This document shows positions 46,085 to 52,536 of a stretch of 64,000 nucleotides of DNA, piece after piece. The first letter of the stretch is position 1; each line of letters opens with the position of its first letter. The position numbers and the translations under genes were made by a program. The notes beneath the pieces were generated by a model. The model had not been told where the DNA came from and ran no database searches. It saw only the letters and a program-made list of their open reading frames with translations. The stretch is taken from assembly GCF_016612535.1 (NCBI RefSeq), contig NZ_JAENXS010000001.1, positions 744,001 to 808,000 on the forward strand. The letters run 5' to 3'. Source of the DNA: Bradyrhizobium diazoefficiens. Its GTDB lineage: Bacteria > Pseudomonadota > Alphaproteobacteria > Rhizobiales > Xanthobacteraceae.

Positions 46085-46276
46085 TTACGGTGCACTCACA
46101 TGCCGCGCGGCTTGCGCGGCTGCATCGTAGATCTCGACTTGCAGCATGGGAAATCGGCGCTTCAAATCCTGCGCCCCACCTTCTACGCCGTCTCTGGTCG
46201 CGAACTCGGCTTTCACGTGACCATCGACGATGATTGCATACCCGCTCGCAGGTAAATTAAGGCCAGGTTTCGACAT
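46085..46276 (-). CDS. Small conserved-looking protein, unknown
   Basis: 63 residues from ATG 46276: MSKPGLNLPASGYAIIVDGH, then VKAEFATRDGVEGGAQDLKRRFP and QVEIYDAAAQA. A compact alpha/beta single domain of a type that is common in Bradyrhizobium genomes (short proteins reading YAIxVDGxxKxEF...LKxRFPxLQ). No function known. Confidence 0.6.
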   Translation of the reverse strand: MSKPGLNLPASGYAIIVDGHVKAEFATRDGVEGGAQDLKRRFPMLQVEIYDAAAQAARHVSAP

Positions 46277-46660
46277 TCTTCAGATCGCCAGGAAGTTATA
46301 CCGTGTTTTGTGCTTAGAGTGAGTCTCCCAGCTGGGGCAAGTCGCTCTCCGCCTGCACCGTAGATTTTTCGCGATCGTGCGATCTGCAGAAGGCCCGAGC
46401 GTCCAAAGAGAGCCCCCGCTTTTGTCCACCGCGGAGCGGCTCGGCGTTACACTTACCGGACCGCCCCGGCGTTTGCCAATCTTCGTGACGACGGCAGCAT
46501 CCGTCGAGCGCCGCGCAAACGCTGGCGGCAAGCTGCCGACCGCAGACTACTGCCCACCTCCAAGGATTCCGGGAACGGCCGTTGACGATATCTGAATCAT
46601 TCGAAAAATACCAGTTGCAGGTTCGCAGGTGCCTCGTTCGCAGCATCAAGCAGCTGCGGC
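46277..46660. other. Gap without a supported gene
   Basis: 384 bp between the small protein and hipA. Open frames exist on both strands but show no family resemblance or good ribosome site. Confidence 0.5.
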
Positions 46661-48004
46661 TTAGCGCGGGCGGGTTGTCGGCAGTTCTTCGGCGTCGTCG
46701 GTTGCGATCGTCGGATCCGCCAGATCGTAACCGAAGCCTTCGTAAACGAACGCGCTGCGGATCAATTCGCAGTCCCGCTCGCTGACGCCCACCTGTCGGC
46801 AGACCCGATACCAGGACTCCCCAATGGTCGCTTTCATGCAGTCGACGACTGCGGTTGCCTCTTCTTTGGACAGGAGAAAACGTTCACACTGCGACAGCAA
46901 ATTGAGCCGGTTGGCGTATCGTCCCCAGTTGCCAAAGGCCATCGCCAGGTCCCGGCGCTCCAAGGCAATCATCGGGTTCGGTGTGAGGTCGTATGCCGGC
47001 GAGAGCGACCAGGCCTGATCCTTTGCCAAAATGGCATGGTTGCGTGGATGATCGTCGGTGTTGGAGATGAGAGCATTGAAGCACACCCGCCGAAACAGCT
47101 CTGGCAGATCCTTCGACTGACTTCCGGATGCGGCTCGTCGGATTTCGTCGGCCAGCAGAAGATACGACCATTTTTGACGCTTATCGACAGTGTCGGGCAT
47201 GTCATCGGCATCGAGCAGCGTCAAGGCGCTCACCATCCTACTGCGAAGGTACCCCTTCCCGGCCTTGTTGCGATCGAACCGCTTGATCAAGACGACGTCC
47301 TTGTCGCCGATCGTGGTCATCTGGCTCTCCGCGCACGAGATCCCGCACTCGCGAGCAAGGGTCAGCATGGCATGTTCGACCCGCGGGTTATTCCATCGAT
47401 CGTCGCGATGCGGGAATTTCGCGAGCCAAAGCGCATCCTCGTCTTCGACGGTAGCCTTCGGCCGCGCGCCTCCCATCGAGGTGCCCGCGCGCATCAAGGC
47501 CTCGGCCTGTTCGGCGTCAGCACCAGCTGGTGCGGGTGCTGCCGGATCCTTTTCTGCGGCGACGATCTGGTCGGCCACTTCGATCAACCGCGCCAAGTCC
47601 AGCCTTTTGTTGAACGCACGAGCAGGTGCCGGCGGTTGCACGTTGAGACCGAAGCCTAAAGCGCCGGCGCGATCATCGGGTGAATTGAGCAGATATTGAA
47701 TCTCGCTCGGCGATGGATTACCCAAACGAGTTTCGATGAGCTTGCGGCCCCATGCGTCCGGAGAGCTGTCCCGCAACGCCCCAAAATTGCCGCGCAGCTT
47801 CGTTGTCAGGAACGGAGGGACTTGAATCTTGAGCTCGACCGGGTCGAACTCGACGCGATCCTTTCGCTCAAGGTAGCTGCGGCCGTAGACGAATTGTCCG
47901 ACAGCAGCACCTTGGCGTGTCGTGTCGAGCTGGTACCGCCCCGCCGTAACCGGTTCTGTCTGGCTTGGCAGCGTGATGTAGACGAAACACTCCTCAGAAG
48001 GCAT
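46661..48004 (-). CDS. hipA: HipA-family serine/threonine kinase toxin
   Basis: 447 residues from ATG 48004, preceded by GGGGGAGG; the frame is also open from ATG 48043. N-terminal HipA_N domain (residues ~10-120), then the kinase: phosphate-loop-like TSMGGARPKATV at 175-186, VVLIKRFDR at 237-245, catalytic ISNTDDHPRNH with D317 and D318, and the metal Asp 339 in LSPAYDLTPN. HipA kinases stop growth by phosphorylating GltX or other targets. It overlaps hipB by 11 bp. No residues are missing, so the kinase looks active. Confidence 0.92.
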   Translation of the reverse strand: MPSEECFVYITLPSQTEPVTAGRYQLDTTRQGAAVGQFVYGRSYLERKDRVEFDPVELKIQVPPFLTTKLRGNFGALRDSSPDAWGRKLIETRLGNPSPSEIQYLLNSPDDRAGALGFGLNVQPPAPARAFNKRLDLARLIEVADQIVAAEKDPAAPAPAGADAEQAEALMRAGTSMGGARPKATVEDEDALWLAKFPHRDDRWNNPRVEHAMLTLARECGISCAESQMTTIGDKDVVLIKRFDRNKAGKGYLRSRMVSALTLLDADDMPDTVDKRQKWSYLLLADEIRRAASGSQSKDLPELFRRVCFNALISNTDDHPRNHAILAKDQAWSLSPAYDLTPNPMIALERRDLAMAFGNWGRYANRLNLLSQCERFLLSKEEATAVVDCMKATIGESWYRVCRQVGVSERDCELIRSAFVYEGFGYDLADPTIATDDAEELPTTRPR

Positions 48005-48335
48005 TGCTTGGCCCTCCCCCTTGTCGCGCACGTTCACGCTCATCGAGGCCGCTTAGAGCAAGCCCCTCCTCATCGTTCTTCGGATTGGCAACGTCGGCAA
48101 GCGACGCGAGCAGGTTCATTGCCCACAGCATGCCAACATACACGCCGGCACTCGTGCTCAATTTGCCGTTCTCCGCGTCAGCGATGACGTGACGGTCTAC
48201 CCCCAACTTGGCTGCCAGCTCCGCGTGGCTGAGGTTGCGGCGGAGGCGTGCGGTCCGAAGGTTGTTTCCTAGGCGCTTGATCGCCTCCTGGACGGCCGAG
48301 GGAGGCGCACTTATCAGTTGGCTGCGAGGAGGCAT
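47994..48335 (-). CDS. hipB: HipB-type antitoxin, XRE-family repressor
   Basis: 113 residues. A helix-turn-helix at residues ~25-75 (LGNNLRTARLRRNLSHAELAAKLGV, then HVIADAENGKLSTS), with a C-terminal tail. First gene of hipBA; it would both bind HipA and repress the operon. Operator-like boxes and a near-consensus promoter lie immediately upstream, the first box overlapping the AAGGAG ribosome site. Confidence 0.9.
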   Translation of the reverse strand: MPPRSQLISAPPSAVQEAIKRLGNNLRTARLRRNLSHAELAAKLGVDRHVIADAENGKLSTSAGVYVGMLWAMNLLASLADVANPKNDEEGLALSGLDERERARQGGGPSNAF

Positions 48336-48466
48336 GGCGTCTTAAGGCTCCTTAAATGCCTTTTTGGCGTCTTATGGTCCCAGTATTGTAATCGCTTTTT
48401 CGCTGTGTGTCAATTTTTTGGCGCCTTAAGCTTCCGCAAACGGCGATATCGGCGCCTAAAGGCGCC
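48336..48466 (-). promoter_or_regulatory. Candidate HipB operator array
   Basis: A GGCGYCTTAWG box recurs four times: GGCGTCTTAAGG at 48336-48347 with an inverted partner CCTTAAATGCC at 48350-48360; GGCGTCTTATGG at 48366-48377; GGCGCCTTAAG at 48420-48430; and the palindrome-like GGCGCCTAAAGGCGCC at 48451-48466. Box starts are 30, 54 and 31 bp apart. Two flank the promoter elements and one covers the hipB ribosome site, as expected for autorepression. The HipB assignment is inferred from position. Confidence 0.7.
48385..48413 (-). promoter_or_regulatory. Sigma-70 promoter of hipBA
   Basis: On the minus strand TTGACA (48408-48413), a 17-bp spacer and TACAAT (48385-48390): a perfect -35, optimal spacing and five of six -10 bases. 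Transcription would start near 48378, about 43 bases before the hipB start codon. Confidence 0.85.
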
Positions 48467-49188
48467 ATATCTCCGATGTACTAGGGAATACAATGACTTG
48501 ATTATCGGCGTGATGATCGCGTCCACTTAGCGCGGTCGGCCGGCAATCCAGAATCCACACCCAATTTGATCATCGCCGTCGGCGCGGCAATCGACGCATA
48601 TACTTGCTTGCACCAAGGCCGCCGTTCGCGTGGATGCCAATTCCAGCTGCACCTGGAACGATGGTCGCCGACAATGCGGATGAGCGAATCCTGTCAGTCG
48701 CCCTGGCAGGCATCGAGATTGCACAATCCGCAGCCTATCCCGCACCGATCAAGAGCAGACAATTGACTGATGCGCCCTTCAGCCAGCTCGCACCCGCACA
48801 GCAACGCTGCTTCCTGGCGAGGCAGGTAGCATGGGGATCGGCAGCTGGCTCAAGGGGCATGTCGTCGCCGGCTCGTCGGCCGACACAGTCTCCAGCCGAT
48901 GACGCCGGACCGATCGCAAACGTCATTCAGCTCCATTCGCCGGACTTCTTCGGAATGAGCGTTCGCTGGCGCAACAGGTGCTTCACCTTGAAGTGGGCCG
49001 ACGGCGGCCCCGACCAAGCAAGAACGTTCTGCTGGAATCCGAGCGTGTCTTACAGATCAGACAATAACCCATCTCTCACCCACACATTCCCGCTCTTCCG
49101 ACCTCGGCAATCCCCAATATTCACAAGATCGCGCTTCGCCGAATCGGCTACATTGTAGCGGTTCGCTGGGGCCTGACGGAGGATCGCG
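48467..49188. other. Gap with no well-supported gene
   Basis: About 720 bp between the hip control region and the small protein at 49189. A plus-strand frame at 48661-49158 (165 residues, MVADNADERILSVALAGIEI) is the best candidate; it lacks a clear ribosome site and family resemblance, so it is only noted here. Confidence 0.4.
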
Positions 49189-49494
49189 ATGAATCTCCTT
49201 TTCCGTCTTCTCGACCCGAAAGTGGCGCGTGCATTCTATGACTGGATGATGGGTTTGTGGGTGGCCGCCACGATCTTCGTGGGCGACGCGAACCTCGACC
49301 GTTTCCAAAGATGGCTCTGGGGCACGGCTCAGGAGCACCAGGCAACTCTATCGCCGATCGACGACCCTGCTTTGACCGAAAACGTCCAGGCCCTGTTCGA
49401 TCTATTTCAACGGCATATGGATGCTCAATACGGCGTGACCGTTCTTCGACGCCAGATGCTGACCTTACCGGCGGCTCCCGATCAGGGTTATTAA
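49189..49494 (+). CDS. Small protein of unknown function
   Basis: 101 residues from ATG 49189 with GGAGG about six bases upstream. MNLLFRLLDPKVARAFYDWM, then MGLWVAATIFVGDANLDRFQRWLW and a C-terminal helix. The central stretch could be one short membrane or amphipathic helix. Convergent with the ImmA gene. No family recognised. Confidence 0.6.
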   Translation: MNLLFRLLDPKVARAFYDWMMGLWVAATIFVGDANLDRFQRWLWGTAQEHQATLSPIDDPALTENVQALFDLFQRHMDAQYGVTVLRRQMLTLPAAPDQGY

Positions 49495-49527
49495 AGAGAG
49501 AGCTGCGCAACTCGCGAAATCGTCGCA

Positions 49528-50292
49528 TCACCCGTAGATTTCGATCATCTTGAGATCCGGGATCCGCAGAAGCGTGAGCGCTTCGCCTTCTATTGTCCGG
49601 ACGCTTTGAACCTTGACGTCGAATTGCTCGATGTGTCGGCGATCGAACCAATAGCTCGCCGACTCCTTCTTGACGGGTCCGACCCGGTTGACGCCTGCGA
49701 GCGACACGCTCACGCTAGATCTCAGATCGATATCGTCCCGAACCCTGAGACCTCCGACCGTGATTCCCGGCCATTGCCATTTCGTGCCTGCCAGATCCTT
49801 TGCGATCAGGATCAAAGGCTCGCGCGTCATCCGCATGATCCGGATGCCGGTCGCGGCCAGGCTGGCCGAGAACTCGTGCGCAAGTCCGACTATCGCGTCG
49901 AGCGAAACCTCTCCGATCGCATGAAGCTTCGGCTTAATGAGGTATGGAGGAAGGATGAGGTCGGCGGAATAGACGTCGGCCATTCGCTCGGCATTTCGCG
50001 AGCGCTCGTCCAAGGGACGACCGATGTCATCGGAACGGCAGACGAACGACTGGCCTCGGTGGTGATGCCAATGCCCGAGCTCATGACCGGTGCTGAACCT
50101 TTTCCTGTTCGGTCTCGCCCCATCGCTCACATGAATGATCGCGCGATCCTTGAAGCCGATGATCTGAGCCTCGCAGCCGACGAGCCGCCTGTAGAGAACT
50201 TGCGCGCCGACGCAATCGGCGATGGCGAGAAGGTCGATTTCCTTGGCCTCGGAAACGCCGAGTTCCACGAGGAGTTGTTCGGCTGGCCGCAA
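49528..50292 (-). CDS. ImmA/IrrE-family metallopeptidase
   Basis: 254 residues from TTG 50292 (AAGGA eight bases upstream). The zinc motif is GHELGHW with H70, E71 and H74, followed by ERMADVYSADLILPP, the third-ligand region of COG2856 proteins. The C-terminal ~120 residues are an extra domain (WPGITVGGLRVRDD, SYWFDRRHIEQFDV) of unknown fold. ImmA-type proteases cleave repressors and so switch on phage or mobile-element genes. Here it is the third gene of the unit sigma-like, 142-residue protein, ImmA, divergent from the ubiquitin-like operon, so a role in relieving inhibition of the sigma-like protein is plausible. Confidence 0.85.
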   Translation of the reverse strand: MRPAEQLLVELGVSEAKEIDLLAIADCVGAQVLYRRLVGCEAQIIGFKDRAIIHVSDGARPNRKRFSTGHELGHWHHHRGQSFVCRSDDIGRPLDERSRNAERMADVYSADLILPPYLIKPKLHAIGEVSLDAIVGLAHEFSASLAATGIRIMRMTREPLILIAKDLAGTKWQWPGITVGGLRVRDDIDLRSSVSVSLAGVNRVGPVKKESASYWFDRRHIEQFDVKVQSVRTIEGEALTLLRIPDLKMIEIYG

Positions 50293-50296
50293 GAGG

Positions 50297-50725
50297 TCAT
50301 TCCTTCAGCTTGCCGGACTCGTCAATAAGGCCTAGCCGCAGACAAGCTTCGAGGAAGCTGTCGAGATCGTCATCGGATTCGATGCGTCGGTTTCGCGCCG
50401 CGATGGTCATGTCGCCGGTGAGGTCAACTCTTTTCGTAAGGGCAGCGAGTATCTCGCGCTTTTTCGATGGCTCGAACGACAAGACCGAGGCGCTGAGGGG
50501 GGCTTGGGATTCACGCGAACGCTGCCGGGCAGCTGCGAATTTCCGGCGCTTCGCGGCGATTTCCGGATCCTGAAAAACCGCGTCAAAGCTTTCCAGAAGA
50601 TGGTTCGGATCCATACCCAAGGCGAGCAGGTACTCGTCCAACGCGGGTCCTTCGAGCGAAAGAATCTCCTGCTGTATCTCTTCCAGGAGCTCTTCGCGAA
50701 ACGAAAGTTCACGATCGGTCTCCAT
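50297..50725 (-). CDS. Small acidic helical protein, possible anti-sigma or protease target
   Basis: 142 residues from ATG 50725; the ATG shares one base with the stop of the sigma-like gene. N-terminus ETDRELSFREELLEEIQQEI, rich in Glu and Leu; middle with KRRKFAAARQRSRE; C-terminus DLDSFLEACLRLGLIDESGK. No family recognised and no helix-turn-helix seen. Its place between a sigma-like protein and a repressor-cleaving type protease makes it a candidate inhibitor of the former and target of the latter. That is inference from gene order. Confidence 0.6.
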   Translation of the reverse strand: METDRELSFREELLEEIQQEILSLEGPALDEYLLALGMDPNHLLESFDAVFQDPEIAAKRRKFAAARQRSRESQAPLSASVLSFEPSKKREILAALTKRVDLTGDMTIAARNRRIESDDDLDSFLEACLRLGLIDESGKLKE

Positions 50726-51252
50726 CACAATTTCCCTTCCTTGTATAGGGAAGCACCCCACTTCTTCATTCTCTTCCTGACGGTTTCATAGTTCGTCACG
50801 TCCCAGCCAGTTTCGGCAAGGATTTCCGCCCGCGTCGCATTGTCATCCAGGAGGAGCAGCAGAGTTTTTATCTCCTCGTCGTCGCACATCCGGTAGATCT
50901 GCTCGCGGAGGTACGCGTCATCCTGGGAGGGGCCCAGGTCCTGTGCGAGTTCGATCGGATCTGGCGCATCGATGGACGCGGCGACGAGCCGTTTCCCTTC
51001 ACCACGACGGACCGTGGCGCTTCGGCGCCGATCATTGGACGCGATGCTGTTCACCGCGCCCGACAGAACTTCGAACGCATCGTTTCCGGCCGTCGAATCC
51101 GGATTCAGCCATCGCGCCTTGGCGCCCTGCAGGAGGTCGTCCGCCTCCAAGGTGGTGCCGCGGGCCTTCACCCGCGCCAAGGCAGCCAGCTTCTTCCGCT
51201 GGTCCGCGGAGAGCGTCAGCAATGCCGCCGCTTTGGGAAATTGATCGGTCAA
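50725..51252 (-). CDS. RNA polymerase sigma-70-like (ECF-type) protein
   Basis: 175 residues from TTG 51252, chosen because GGAGG lies seven bases upstream; the frame also opens at ATG 51273, but that codon abuts the dyad with no ribosome site. Residues ~25-80 resemble sigma region 2 (LARVKARGTTLEADDLLQGAKARW, then GAVNSIASNDRRR), and the last ~60 resemble region 4 (LLLLLDDNATRAEILAETGW, TVRKRMKKWG). Diverged from standard ECF factors, so it may be a sigma-like DNA-binding regulator. The promoter-like dyad next to it suggests it controls both its own unit and the divergent operon. Confidence 0.65.
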   Translation of the reverse strand: MTDQFPKAAALLTLSADQRKKLAALARVKARGTTLEADDLLQGAKARWLNPDSTAGNDAFEVLSGAVNSIASNDRRRSATVRRGEGKRLVAASIDAPDPIELAQDLGPSQDDAYLREQIYRMCDDEEIKTLLLLLDDNATRAEILAETGWDVTNYETVRKRMKKWGASLYKEGKL

Positions 51253-51273
51253 TCGGCTTCCTCCGAAAGCCAT

Positions 51274-51346
51274 AGCTCGCGAATCGAGCGAAGTCGGAAA
51301 TAAGATTTAGCGAATTTCGCGTCCGACTTCGCGCCGGTCGCGAGCT
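51274..51346. promoter_or_regulatory. 73-bp dyad between the divergent operons
   Basis: Two 25-bp arms are arranged as an inverted repeat centred on 51310. Outer blocks AGCTCGCGA (51274-51282) and TCGCGAGCT (51338-51346) are perfect partners, as are inner blocks GCGAAGTCGGA (51288-51298) and TCCGACTTCGC (51322-51332); the five bases between blocks differ. Read toward each operon, both arms give TCCGACTTCGC-N5-TCGCGAGCT, a two-block layout like ECF-sigma -35/-10 promoters or a regulator site. The 23 bp in the centre are AT-rich. Confidence 0.85.
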
Positions 51347-51397
51347 TTGGAAGGTAGGGGCTCACTTCGAGCCGGAACACCATCCAGAAAGAACGAT

Positions 51398-52534
51398 ATG
51401 ACAGCCAAGCTGACCTTTCATCCTCTCGGAAATGCCGATTGCACCCGCATTGACATGGCCAACGGCCGCAAGATGCTGGTCGATTACGCAGACATGCGCA
51501 ATCCCGCCGACATGTGGGACGCCCGCATCGACCTGCCCGAGGTGCTCAAGGCCGACCTGCGCGCCGCCAAGCGCGATTATTATGATGTGGTCTGCTTCAC
51601 CCACCTCGACGACGACCACTGTTGCGGTTCGGGCGACTTCTTCTGGCTGGAGCATGCCGCGAAGTATCAAGGTGAAGGCCGGATCAAGATCGACGAGTTG
51701 TGGGTGCCGGCCGCGGCGATCCTGGAGGACGGCTGTGAGGATAGCGCCCGCATCCTCCGTCAGGAGGCGCGGCACCGGTTGCGCATCGGCAAGGGTATCC
51801 GCGTCTTTTCGCGCCCGACCAAGCTCAAGGAATGGCTGGAAAAGCAGGGTCTGACGCTGGAATCGCGCGCGCACCTCATCACCGACGCGGGCCAGTACGT
51901 GCCCGGCTTTTCGATGTTCGGTCCCGAGCGCGTCCAGTTCTTCGTCCATAGCCCCTTCGGCTGGCATCAGAACGAGAGCGAGATCATCGACCGCAACCAG
52001 CACAGCGTGGTTTTTCAGGCGACCTTCCTGGAGGGACGCCGCGAAACCTGCGCGCTGTTCATGTCGGACATCAACTACGACTCGATCAACCAGATCGTGA
52101 TCACGTCCAAGCGCCACGGTAACCAGGATCGGCTGCTGTGGGATATCTTCAAGATCCCACACCACTGCTCCTACCTCTCGATTGGGCCGGAAAAGGGCAT
52201 CGACGTCACCAAGCCGACCGACGAGGTCAAGTGGCTGTGCGAGACTCGGGGGCGCGAGCGGTCCATTATGATATCCACCAGCTGGTCGATCCCGTCCAAG
52301 GGCAGCGACGAGGACCTCGATCCGCAGCCGCCGCACCGCCAGGCCGCGGGCTACTATCGGTCGGTCGCCGATCTCAAGGACGGCCAGTTCAAGGTCACCA
52401 TGGATCTGCCTTCGAAGAGCAAGCCCAAACCGAGCACCATCGAGATCACCGATCGGGGAGCCCAGTTGTTGCTCGTTTCGGCCACGGGGGCCGGCGCAGT
52501 GAGCGTCGCGGCGACCCCGGTGCGGGCGGGCTAG
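51398..52534 (+). CDS. ComEC-type metallo-beta-lactamase-fold protein
   Basis: 378 residues from ATG 51398. The opening LTFHPLGNADCTRI and LVDYAD resemble the first strands of ComEC/Rec2-type MBL hydrolases. Metal ligands: H69, D71, D73 and H74 in THLDDDH, Asp in MSDINYDS (~224), and H255/H256 in KIPHHCS. The last ~90 residues are an extra part ending VRAG. MBL proteins of this branch are nucleases or phosphodiesterases. First gene of the three-gene operon, 2 bp from the E2-E1-JAB gene, so co-produced with it. The terminal Gly is noted because ubiquitin-like targets end in Gly, though GG is usual. Confidence 0.85.
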   Translation: MTAKLTFHPLGNADCTRIDMANGRKMLVDYADMRNPADMWDARIDLPEVLKADLRAAKRDYYDVVCFTHLDDDHCCGSGDFFWLEHAAKYQGEGRIKIDELWVPAAAILEDGCEDSARILRQEARHRLRIGKGIRVFSRPTKLKEWLEKQGLTLESRAHLITDAGQYVPGFSMFGPERVQFFVHSPFGWHQNESEIIDRNQHSVVFQATFLEGRRETCALFMSDINYDSINQIVITSKRHGNQDRLLWDIFKIPHHCSYLSIGPEKGIDVTKPTDEVKWLCETRGRERSIMISTSWSIPSKGSDEDLDPQPPHRQAAGYYRSVADLKDGQFKVTMDLPSKSKPKPSTIEITDRGAQLLLVSATGAGAVSVAATPVRAG

Positions 52535-52536
52535 CC

